A stretch of 12,277 bases of DNA from Candidatus Gottesmanbacteria bacterium (GTDB taxonomy: Bacteria > Patescibacteriota > Microgenomatia > UBA10105 > UBA927). The stretch lies in the NCBI GenBank assembly GCA_016218185.1, contig JACREP010000035.1, forward strand, positions 1 to 12,277, written 5' to 3'. Shown piece by piece: positions 1 to 5,206 of the stretch. The first letter of the stretch is position 1, and the number at the start of each line of letters is the position of its first letter. The notes beneath the pieces were generated by a model. The model had not been told where the DNA came from. It saw nothing but the letters and a program-made list of their open reading frames with translations, and did not search any database. Made by a program: the position numbers and the translations under genes.

Positions 1-3
1 AAA

Positions 4-30
4 ATAGCAGTCACTTCTAAAGACTGCCAA
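4..30. promoter_or_regulatory. CIRCE-like heat-shock operator (variant HrcA site)
   Basis: The sequence ATAGCAGTC, nine bases, then GACTGCCAA lies 35 bases before the groES start. The classical CIRCE operator bound by the repressor HrcA is TTAGCACTC-N9-GAGTGCTAA. The spacer length is identical and 14 of 18 arm bases match. The C-to-G change in the left arm is matched by a G-to-C change in the right arm, so the inner six bases (GCAGTC/GACTGC) remain a perfect inverted repeat. Position, spacing and symmetry point to heat-shock repression of the operon by HrcA. No convincing -35/-10 pair is visible in the few bases available, so the promoter probably starts before the window. Confidence 0.72.
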
Positions 31-64
31 TAATTTATCTGCGTTTTTCTAAAGGAGGTTATTT

Positions 65-361
65 ATGGCGAAAGTGACATACAGACCATTATTTGATAAT
101 GTTCTTATTAAACCCCTCGAAGGTGAGGAAAAACTTCCTTCGGGCATTGTACTCCCGGATAGCGCAAAAGAGAAACCCCAAGTTGGCCTTGTGATGGCAG
201 TTGGTGGTGGCACCACGGATGATAAAGGCAATCCCGTAAAAATGGTCGTAAAAGTCGGCCAGAAAGTCATGTACAAAAAGTGGGGCGGCAACGAGGTGAA
301 GGTAAACGGCGAAGAATGGATGATTGTCGAACAAAAAGATATTTTAGCAATAGTTGAGTAA
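65..361 (+). CDS. groES: Co-chaperonin GroES (Hsp10)
   Basis: This encodes the 98-residue lid of the GroEL-GroES folding chamber, a cytoplasmic heptamer that caps GroEL and closes the cage during ATP-driven protein folding. The N-terminal strand VTYRPLFDNVLIKP and the mobile loop around residues 17-34, with the GroEL-binding GIVLP segment, are both clear. Length equals that of typical bacterial GroES (about 95-100 residues). The usual Arg/Lys after the conserved Asp of the N-terminal signature (DR in E. coli) is Asn here, a minor deviation. The ATG is fixed by AAAGGAGG at 51-58, six bases upstream. groEL begins nine bases after the stop, and a CIRCE-like operator lies upstream, so the pair is a HrcA-type heat-shock operon. 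Confidence 0.97.
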   Translation: MAKVTYRPLFDNVLIKPLEGEEKLPSGIVLPDSAKEKPQVGLVMAVGGGTTDDKGNPVKMVVKVGQKVMYKKWGGNEVKVNGEEWMIVEQKDILAIVE

Positions 362-370
362 GGAGGTACT

Positions 371-2029
371 ATGGCAAAACAAATTAAATATAAGGAAGAG
401 GCAAGAGAGCTTCTTCTCAAGGGAGTTAATCAACTAGCGGACGCAGTTGCTGTCACATTGGGGCCTAAGGGTCGTAATGTGGCACTTGATAAAAAATGGG
501 GTGCGCCAAATATAGTACACGATGGTGTAACAGTTGCTAAAGAGATTGAACTGCAAGACCCGCTTCAAAACATGGGAGCACAATTAATAAAAGAAGCAGC
601 TTCAAAGACAGCTGATGTAGCCGGAGATGGTACCACTACAGCTACTATCCTTGCGAGGCAGATCGTGGTTGAAGGAATCAAAATGATTACTGCAGGGGCA
701 AACCCAATGATAATGCGAGTTGGTCTTTCTAAAGCGAGTAATCACGTGGTTTCACAGCTTAACTCTATAAAGACAAATATTAAACAGACCGAATGGGCTA
801 GTGTAGCTTCTATTTCAGCTGGCGATTCAGAACTCGGTCAAATAATCGCCGATGCTCTTAAAAAAGTGGGAGGTAAAGATGGTGTTGTAACTGTGGAAGA
901 AGGTAAGACGCTTGAGACTAAGGTTGATTACAAAGAAGGAATGGAGTTTGATAAAGGATACGCGAGTCCCTACTTTGTGACGATTCCGGACAAAATGGAA
1001 GCGGAGATTGAGGATGCGTATATTCTCATTACCGATAAAAAGATTTCGGCAATTGCCGATCTTTTGCCATTTTTGGAAAACTTTATTAAAGTTTCCAAGA
1101 ATCTGGTCATTATCGCCGACGAGATAGAAGGGGAAGCGCTGGCCACCTTAGTGGTTAACAAGCTGCGCGGTACCTTCAATATCCTGGCGGTGAAGGCGCC
1201 GGGATTTGGTGACCGAAGGCGCGCGATGCTTGATGATATTGCCGTCCTCACCGGCGGCACGGTGATTAGCGAAGATACCGGACGCAAACTCGAAAACGTC
1301 AAAGTGGAAGACTGCGGACGGGCAGACAAGGTCTGGGCAGACAAAGAAAACTGCCGGATCATCGGCGGTAAAGGAACGAAAGCTGCCCTTGGCGGCAGAA
1401 TTGCCCAGATCAAGCGCGAGATAGACAAAACCACCAGCGACTTTGACCGCGAAAAGCTCCAGGAACGACTTGCTAAGCTTTCCGGCGGGGTGGCGGTCAT
1501 CAACGTAGGAGCCGCAACGGAAATTGAAATGAAAGATAAAAAAGAGCGCGTTATTGATGCGGTGGCTGCCACAAAAGCTGCGCTCGAAGAAGGAATTGTT
1601 CCTGGTGGTGCTGTTGCGCTTTTGGACATTAGTCAAAGAATGACAAATAAAGATCTAGGTGATGCTCCGGCTAGTGAAGATGAAAAGATCGGATTTGACA
1701 TTGTTAAACGAGCATTGGAAGCGCCTTTTGTTGTCTTAATGCAAAACGCAGGACTGGATGCAGGACAATTAATTGCTAAAGCCCGTCAGGTAAGCGAATA
1801 TGGGCAGGGGTTTGATGTTATGAAATTAGTATCAGTTGATTCAGCAACGCCAGTTAACATGATAAAAGTTGGAATTATTGATCCATTGAAGGTAGTTCGA
1901 GTTGCTGTTCAAAATGCAATTTCAGTTGCTACCATGATTTTAACGACCGAGGCTCTCATCACCGACATTCCAGAAAAGAAAGAAGCTCCCGCAATGCCAC
2001 CCGGCGGTATGGGCGGGATGGAATACTAA
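371..2029 (+). CDS. groEL: Chaperonin GroEL (Hsp60)
   Basis: This encodes the 552-residue ATP-dependent chaperonin that forms the double-ring folding chamber with GroES. Visible hallmarks are the equatorial ATP-binding loop GDGTTT (residues 85-90), the HDGVTVAKEI segment near residue 50, and the family signature AALEEGIVPGGA in the second intermediate/equatorial part. The C-terminus ends in a shortened Gly-Gly-Met tail (PPGGMGGMEY). Length is close to E. coli GroEL (548). The SD AGGAGG (361-366) overlaps the groES stop codon, so translation is probably coupled. Base composition is uneven: by hand count about 43% GC over 421-960, about 57% over 1141-1500 (mostly apical domain) and about 40% over 1621-1980. 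Confidence 0.98.
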   Translation: MAKQIKYKEEARELLLKGVNQLADAVAVTLGPKGRNVALDKKWGAPNIVHDGVTVAKEIELQDPLQNMGAQLIKEAASKTADVAGDGTTTATILARQIVVEGIKMITAGANPMIMRVGLSKASNHVVSQLNSIKTNIKQTEWASVASISAGDSELGQIIADALKKVGGKDGVVTVEEGKTLETKVDYKEGMEFDKGYASPYFVTIPDKMEAEIEDAYILITDKKISAIADLLPFLENFIKVSKNLVIIADEIEGEALATLVVNKLRGTFNILAVKAPGFGDRRRAMLDDIAVLTGGTVISEDTGRKLENVKVEDCGRADKVWADKENCRIIGGKGTKAALGGRIAQIKREIDKTTSDFDREKLQERLAKLSGGVAVINVGAATEIEMKDKKERVIDAVAATKAALEEGIVPGGAVALLDISQRMTNKDLGDAPASEDEKIGFDIVKRALEAPFVVLMQNAGLDAGQLIAKARQVSEYGQGFDVMKLVSVDSATPVNMIKVGIIDPLKVVRVAVQNAISVATMILTTEALITDIPEKKEAPAMPPGGMGGMEY

Positions 2030-2034
2030 TCCGA

Positions 2035-2058
2035 CCAATAAGCCAATAAGCCAATAAA
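2035..2058. repeat. Three tandem copies of an 8-bp unit after groEL
   Basis: CCAATAAG occurs twice head to tail, followed by CCAATAAA, starting five bases after the groEL stop codon. This is a short tandem duplication, probably from replication slippage in untranslated sequence. No function is evident. Confidence 0.85.
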
Positions 2059-2070
2059 ATTAAAACTCAA

Positions 2071-2097
2071 GAGCCCTCGAGCAATCGGGGGCTCTTT
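2071..2097 (+). terminator. Rho-independent terminator of the groESL operon
   Basis: A GC-rich hairpin follows groEL. GAGCCC (2071-2076) pairs with GGGCTC (2089-2094). The stem continues through a T-G wobble and CGA/TCG to a GCAA loop, which is a GNRA tetraloop. The tail is a short TTT only, so termination may be moderate. The hairpin directly abuts the -10-like element of the next gene. Confidence 0.75.
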
Positions 2098-2107
2098 GGT
2101 ATATAAT
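2097..2107 (+). promoter_or_regulatory. Possible -10 element for the MBL-fold gene
   Basis: TGG-TATATA overlapping TATAAT (2102-2107) lies nine bases before the ATG at 2117. There is no recognisable -35, because the upstream bases belong to the groESL terminator hairpin. Initiation about seven bases after the -10 would give a message with almost no leader, which fits the absence of a Shine-Dalgarno sequence. Confidence 0.45.
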
Positions 2108-2116
2108 CCTGCCAGT

Positions 2117-2734
2117 ATGCCGCAAAAGTTCGCTTCTGTGATAGTCCTCAAGCCCGGGTATGCCCGGTGGGAAGGGTATGCGTCGCAGCGCGCGTGCGGG
2201 ACGATTACCCTCATCAAATCCCGGAAAAACTGCATGGTAGACCTGGGGACCGCGCAGGATAAGGATTTCATCCTCAAACAACTCAAGGCGCACGGAGTTA
2301 CGCCGGCAGACATCGATACGGTCATCCTGACCCATTCCGATGTGGACCACATCGGCAACATGAACCTCTTTCCCGATGCGACATTCATCGGCGGGAATGA
2401 CGTGATCCAGGGAGATTTGTTTAAAGAATTTTTCAAAGAAAAATATATTGTTGATGAAAATATTTCTATCATCCATACGCCGGGGCATGATAACCGAAGC
2501 ATTACGGTATTGGTCAAAACCACAAAGGGAACAGTTGCTATTACCGGTGATTTGTTTGAGTATGACCGCGATTGGGTGACGACGGATACGTCCGAGGCTT
2601 GGGAGCCATGGAGTCAGGACAAGGAACTGCAGGAGAAAAGCCGGGCCAAAATTTGGAAGCTGGCCGACTCCATCGTCCCTGGACATGGTGATATATTTAA
2701 GGTAGACAAAAATGTAGACTTGGGAAAATCCTAA
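2117..2734 (+). CDS. Metallo-beta-lactamase-fold hydrolase (MBLAC1-like) with variant metal motif
   Basis: This is a 205-residue protein of the metallo-beta-lactamase superfamily, cytoplasmic because no signal peptide is present. The metal-binding signatures occur in order: THSDVDHIGN (His73, Asp75, Asp77, His78), TPGH (His124), TGD (Asp145) and PGHGD (His190). The canonical first motif is HxHxDH; here its second His is Asp (HSDVDH). The stretch IGN-NLFPDATFIGGNDV resembles the MBLAC1 branch as I recall it. The substrate cannot be deduced; hydrolase or nuclease are both possible. I chose the ATG at 2117 over the in-frame TTG at 2096, because the TTG lies at the terminator tail and before the likely -10. 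No Shine-Dalgarno is present. Confidence 0.85.
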   Translation: MPQKFASVIVLKPGYARWEGYASQRACGTITLIKSRKNCMVDLGTAQDKDFILKQLKAHGVTPADIDTVILTHSDVDHIGNMNLFPDATFIGGNDVIQGDLFKEFFKEKYIVDENISIIHTPGHDNRSITVLVKTTKGTVAITGDLFEYDRDWVTTDTSEAWEPWSQDKELQEKSRAKIWKLADSIVPGHGDIFKVDKNVDLGKS

Positions 2735-2749
2735 GGATATTACTATAAA
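2720..2749 (+). promoter_or_regulatory. Candidate promoter for the aldehyde dehydrogenase gene
   Basis: TTGGGA (2720-2725) and TATAAA (2744-2749) are separated by 18 bases, a plausible sigma-70-type promoter. The -35 lies in the last codons of the MBL-fold gene. The -10 lies inside the left arm of the 30-bp palindrome, so anything bound to the palindrome would compete with RNA polymerase. Confidence 0.45.
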
Positions 2750-2770
2750 TCAATCGATTGATTTATAGTA
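2741..2770. promoter_or_regulatory. 30-bp perfect palindrome, candidate operator
   Basis: The 15-base left half TACTATAAATCAATC is followed at once by its exact reverse complement, GATTGATTTATAGTA, with the axis between 2755 and 2756 and no loop. It sits between the MBL-fold stop codon and the Shine-Dalgarno of the dehydrogenase gene. It overlaps the candidate -10 and the expected transcription start. A perfect AT-rich dyad in this place is typical of a repressor operator. As RNA it could also hide the 5' end in a hairpin. No poly-T tail follows, so it is not an ordinary terminator. Confidence 0.7.
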
Positions 2771-2787
2771 GAACTACAGGAGGTTTT

Positions 2788-4170
2788 ATGGCGAAACTCG
2801 TTTCGACTAATCCGGCAAACGGAGACAAAGTTGGGGAGGTGACGGTTTCAACAACGGCCGACGTAGCGCGCGCGGTTGCAAGTGCAAGGAAGGCGTTTCC
2901 GTCTTGGCGACGATTATCGGTAACCGAGCGGGCAGCATACGTCAAGAATTTTCGCAAGCTCCTTGCGGATCATAAAGAAGAACTTGCGGTGTTGACTACG
3001 AAAGAGATGGGGAAGCCGATTGTGCAAGCGCGGGAAGATGTGGATTGGGAATTGGGATTTATTGACTGGTATATCGAAAACGCCCAAGAAGCACTTGGTG
3101 ATCAGGTTATCAAAGAAGATAAGCGCGCACTATATAAAGTTGTGTATGAGCCGTGGGGCGTGTGTGCAGCTATTGCGCCGTGGAACTTTCCGGTAACCAT
3201 GGCCTCAAGCGGCATCATGCAGCAAATCCTTGCCGGCAACACCGTAGTTTTTAAACCATCTGAATACACTACCTTAACGCAAAAAAGATTTGTCGAACTC
3301 TTGTGGGAAAGCGGATTGCCGAAAGGAGTCGTTGAATTAGTATTGGGAGCTGGTGAAGTGGGGAAAATGCTTGTGGATAGCGACATTGATCTTCTGTGGT
3401 TTACCGGAAGTACTGCTGTGGGGCAGGAAATTTATGCCAAGTGCGGCAAGAAGTTTATCAAAGGAATTATGGAGCTCGGCGGCAGCAGCCCCGCAATCGT
3501 CTTTGCCGATTGTGATTTAGAGACTACACTGGATACTCTGTATAGCGCTCGATATTTCAACTGCGGACAGGTGTGTTCGGCAGTGAAACGATTGTTTGTC
3601 GAACAGCCGATTTTTACCAAAGTAGTAGAAGGACTAAAAAAGCGCGTCGTAACCAAAAGGCTCGGTGATCCGATGCGGGAAGACACTGATATCGGACCAC
3701 TTGTATCCCAAGAGCAGCTTGACATGTTGATTTCGCAAGTAGAGGATGCAAAGAAAAAAGGAGCCACGGTCGTCATTGGTGGTAGCAAGCCAAAAGGAAA
3801 GGAATTTGAAAAGGGGAATTATTATCTACCAACAATACTAACCCATGTCACCCAAAAGATGCGCGTTATGACAGAAGAAGTTTTTGGTCCGGTGTTACCT
3901 GTCGTTTCCTTTAAGATCGAAGAAGAAGCTATAACTATTGCCAATAATCACATCTATGGACTGACTGCAGAGGTGTTTACGAACGATAAAAAGAGAGCTG
4001 AGAGAATAGCGCGGGTATTGGAATCGGGAGTTGTAGGCATTAATACGGATAGTTTCTATGAACCGTTTTGTCCAATAGGCGGCTACAAGAAAAGCGGCAT
4101 GGGCAGGGAATACGGGATTGAAGGATTTCGGGAGTTGACCCAAATGAAATATATATGCCTAGCAAAGTAA
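2788..4170 (+). CDS. NAD(P)-dependent aldehyde dehydrogenase, succinate-semialdehyde dehydrogenase-like
   Basis: This 460-residue cytoplasmic enzyme of the aldehyde dehydrogenase superfamily oxidises an aldehyde to its acid with NAD(P)+. Signatures seen are APWNFP (Asn133, oxyanion hole), FKPSE (Lys156, cofactor ribose), FTGSTAVGQ (Rossmann loop), MELGGSSP (Glu229, general base), FNCGQVC (catalytic Cys263) and EVFGPVLPV near the C-terminus. All catalytic residues are present. Overall it most resembles the GabD/succinate-semialdehyde class, but the substrate is not certain. The ATG at 2788 is fixed by AGGAGG (2778-2783) four bases upstream; the in-frame start at 2758 lies in the palindrome. 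The strong SD and dedicated operator-like palindrome suggest a regulated, well-translated gene. It converges on the PaaX/Cas2-like gene. Confidence 0.93.
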   Translation: MAKLVSTNPANGDKVGEVTVSTTADVARAVASARKAFPSWRRLSVTERAAYVKNFRKLLADHKEELAVLTTKEMGKPIVQAREDVDWELGFIDWYIENAQEALGDQVIKEDKRALYKVVYEPWGVCAAIAPWNFPVTMASSGIMQQILAGNTVVFKPSEYTTLTQKRFVELLWESGLPKGVVELVLGAGEVGKMLVDSDIDLLWFTGSTAVGQEIYAKCGKKFIKGIMELGGSSPAIVFADCDLETTLDTLYSARYFNCGQVCSAVKRLFVEQPIFTKVVEGLKKRVVTKRLGDPMREDTDIGPLVSQEQLDMLISQVEDAKKKGATVVIGGSKPKGKEFEKGNYYLPTILTHVTQKMRVMTEEVFGPVLPVVSFKIEEEAITIANNHIYGLTAEVFTNDKKRAERIARVLESGVVGINTDSFYEPFCPIGGYKKSGMGREYGIEGFRELTQMKYICLAK

Positions 4171-4183
4171 GCGCTGTAGTAGA

Positions 4184-4225
4184 TTATTTATAACAGGCAT
4201 GCTGTAGCTTGTGAGTTATAAAAAA
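4184..4225 (-). repeat. 42-bp composite palindromic unit L1
   Basis: On the plus strand this unit reads TTATTTATAA, CAGG, CATGCTGTAGC, seven bases, then a degenerate TTATAAAAAA. It is the inverted form of units L2 and R, with the same 32-base distance between the starts of the two AT-rich blocks. Its right AT block is additionally framed by GCTTGT (4207-4212) and ACAAGC (4227-4232), which can pair. A partial extra core, GCTGTAG, lies just outside at 4173-4179. It begins 14 bases after the dehydrogenase stop. Confidence 0.85.
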
Positions 4226-4279
4226 TACAAGCGGATGTACATCAACCAATTATTTATAATTGAACTGCTACAGCATGCC
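4196..4279. terminator. Inverted repeat between convergent genes, possible bidirectional terminator
   Basis: GGCATGCTGTAGC (4196-4208) and GCTACAGCATGCC (4267-4279) are a perfect 13-bp inverted repeat with a 58-base loop. The AT-rich blocks of L1 and L2 continue the same dyad (axis 4237.5). A palindrome GATGTACATC (4234-4243) lies near the centre. Position between the stops of two convergent genes suggests termination for both. No clean T-tract follows the stem, so this role is inference. Confidence 0.45.
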
Positions 4280-4291
4280 GCTTATAAATAT
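4250..4291 (+). repeat. 42-bp composite palindromic unit L2
   Basis: It reads TTATTTATAA, TTGAACT, GCTACAGCATG, CCGC, TTATAAATAT, matching the consensus TTATTTATAA-N7-GCTACAGCATG-N4-TTATAAATAA with one mismatch in the fixed blocks. The first AT block is the centre of a local palindrome, CAATTATTTATAATTG (4247-4262). The last AT block contains the stop codon of the PaaX/Cas2-like gene (TAA at 4284-4282, minus strand), so the repeat supplies that protein's final residues. L2 is in the same orientation as R and inverted relative to L1. Confidence 0.88.
4260..4288 (+). promoter_or_regulatory. Possible antisense promoter within unit L2
   Basis: TTGAAC (4260-4265), 17 bases, then TATAAA (4283-4288) form a reasonable -35/-10 pair on the plus strand. 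It would transcribe antisense to the 3' part of the PaaX/Cas2-like gene. The 17-base spacing is the same one used by the promoter on the other strand of unit R. It may be a by-product of the repeat layout. Confidence 0.3.
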
Positions 4292-5076
4292 ATATCTCCG
4301 TAGAATTTGTGGAAAATGGCGTGGGCTTTTTCGCCGAGCCAATTGTTGGGTAGAAGTGCATGGGGCAATTGAGGATCGTCTCGTAGAATAGAAAGGTATG
4401 CCGTCGCGAGGATCGGCCGGGGCTTCTTTACAGTTCCATACAATTTGATGTACTTGGCGTACCGGTCATTGATCTTGTCGAGTTTGTAGAGTGACCGGAT
4501 AAGTGATTGTATGTCAATTTCTCCAATGACCGCATCTTTGCCCATATCCGAAACAATCACCACACCGGATAAATCGTAGTCTTTGCAAAATATCTGTATA
4601 GTTTTTCTCGGATTATACGGAGTAATCCATACGCTTTCTTGAAGCATTGCGCAGCCAAGGCGCTTCAGAAACGATCGCAAAAATTCCCGATGACGCTTGT
4701 GAGATTCGGGTACATCGTAGGTTACAAGATACATACGGCTGTCCCAGGAACGCTTCCTTCTATACTGCGGAATAAGATTTAGTAACCGCTGTTTGCCTTC
4801 CTCGGTAATCTCTATGACCTCTTTTGTTGATTTGTGTGGATAGGAGATATACTTTTTGTGCTTGAGTTGGGTAATAGCGTTTTTAATAGTTTTGTAATTA
4901 AAATCCTGTAGCCACAGGCTTGCTTCGTCAAACATTTGATGCGTGCCGACGCTTGTTTTGGATTTGCCAAAAGAACATAACATGAGAAAGAGGGTAAATA
5001 GTACGGTGTCGGTTGCGGTCTGAAGTAGTCCATCGGAGAGTTTGAGTGCAATGTCCCGAAACTCTTTACGCCTCAT
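4282..5076 (-). CDS. PaaX-type regulator with Cas2-like domain
   Basis: The 264-residue protein has three parts. A winged-helix region lies at about residues 20-105. A Cas2-like ferredoxin-fold domain lies at about 113-190, opening with MYLVTYDVPES (Asp121, where Cas2 nucleases carry their conserved Asp) and containing LGCAMLQESVWITPY. The C-terminal tail, YLSILRDDPQLPHALLPNNWLGEKAHAIFHKFY, is typical of the PaaX family. PaaX proteins are transcriptional repressors, and DNA binding is the likely role. Nuclease activity, as in true Cas2, is not shown. No cas1 or CRISPR array is nearby. ATG at 5076 has no Shine-Dalgarno, and the promoter in unit R puts the start of transcription near the A of ATG, implying a leaderless mRNA. 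The gene is tightly bounded by palindromic units, which suggests autoregulation or mobility. Confidence 0.85.
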   Translation of the reverse strand: MRRKEFRDIALKLSDGLLQTATDTVLFTLFLMLCSFGKSKTSVGTHQMFDEASLWLQDFNYKTIKNAITQLKHKKYISYPHKSTKEVIEITEEGKQRLLNLIPQYRRKRSWDSRMYLVTYDVPESHKRHREFLRSFLKRLGCAMLQESVWITPYNPRKTIQIFCKDYDLSGVVIVSDMGKDAVIGEIDIQSLIRSLYKLDKINDRYAKYIKLYGTVKKPRPILATAYLSILRDDPQLPHALLPNNWLGEKAHAIFHKFYGDIYL

Positions 5077-5079
5077 GAG

Positions 5080-5121
5080 TTATTTATAACTCGCATGCTA
5101 CAGCATGTCAATTATAAATAA
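5080..5121 (+). repeat. 42-bp composite palindromic unit R
   Basis: It reads TTATTTATAA, CTCGCAT, GCTACAGCATG, TCAA, TTATAAATAA, the clearest copy. The core CATGCT-AC-AGCATG and both AT blocks share one dyad axis (5100.5). Each AT block is also the middle of its own hairpin: GAG...CTC around the first (5077-5092) and CAA...TTG around the second (5109-5124). The unit could therefore form three small hairpins or one large cruciform. The two AT blocks start 32 bp apart, about three helical turns, as expected for proteins bound on one face of the helix. Confidence 0.9.
5083..5111 (-). promoter_or_regulatory. Consensus promoter of the PaaX/Cas2-like gene inside unit R
   Basis: On the minus strand TTGACA (5111-5106), 17 bases, then TATAAA (5088-5083) make a near-ideal sigma-70 promoter. 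The -10 ends six bases before the ATG at 5076, so the transcript should start at or next to the start codon. The -35 and -10 lie in the variable N4 block and the conserved AT block of the repeat, so a protein bound to the repeat would block the promoter. Confidence 0.75.
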
Positions 5122-5151
5122 TTGGCAGCGTTTGTTCCTTTGTGCTATGAT
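5122..5151 (+). promoter_or_regulatory. Promoter of the PEGA-domain gene
   Basis: TTGGCA (5122-5127), 18 bases, then TATGAT (5146-5151), preceded by TGC as an extended -10, read toward the gene at 5207. The -35 overlaps the outer edge of unit R by a few bases, so this promoter and the minus-strand one are divergent and adjacent. Transcription should start near 5158, giving an untranslated leader of about 50 bases. Confidence 0.6.
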
Positions 5152-5173
5152 CGAAGTCACACCGTAGCACAAA
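5139..5173. promoter_or_regulatory. 9-bp inverted repeat over the PEGA gene promoter, candidate operator
   Basis: TTTGTGCTA (5139-5147) and TAGCACAAA (5165-5173) are a perfect inverted repeat with a 17-base spacer. The left arm covers the start of the -10 and the right arm lies just after the expected transcription start. Because the left arm is probably not transcribed, a DNA operator is more likely than an RNA hairpin. The binding protein is unknown. Confidence 0.5.
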
Positions 5174-5206
5174 ATCAAAGGCTAAATGAAGTGTACGGCG
5201 TAAACC

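Larger units (their letters stand above)
4184..5124. other. Repeat-bounded PaaX/Cas2-like gene module, possible mobile or self-regulated unit
   Basis: The PaaX/Cas2-like gene fills the space between repeats: its stop codon lies inside unit L2 and its start codon is three bases from unit R. Units L2 and R are direct repeats with identical block spacing; L1 is an inverted copy placed outside L2. Recombination between L2 and R would remove the gene precisely. No target-site duplication or transposase motif was recognised, so mobility is a hypothesis. The other reading is a resident regulator with its own operators. Confidence 0.5.

Noticed and set aside
970..1629. 219-residue minus-strand open frame inside groEL
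   Set aside because: Antisense shadow of a certain gene in its GC-rich part; low-complexity Ser/Ala-rich product with no family marks.
2060..2686. 208-residue minus-strand open frame over the MBL-fold gene
   Set aside because: Shadow frame; the plus strand carries ordered metal-binding motifs.
2758..2787. Longer aldehyde dehydrogenase start at 2758
   Set aside because: It lies in the palindrome; the AGGAGG site fits only the ATG at 2788.
4184..5121. CRISPR array or adaptation locus, because of the Cas2-like protein and repeats
   Set aside because: Only three units, in both orientations, with unequal gaps and no spacers; no cas1 or other cas gene nearby. The protein has PaaX N- and C-terminal parts.
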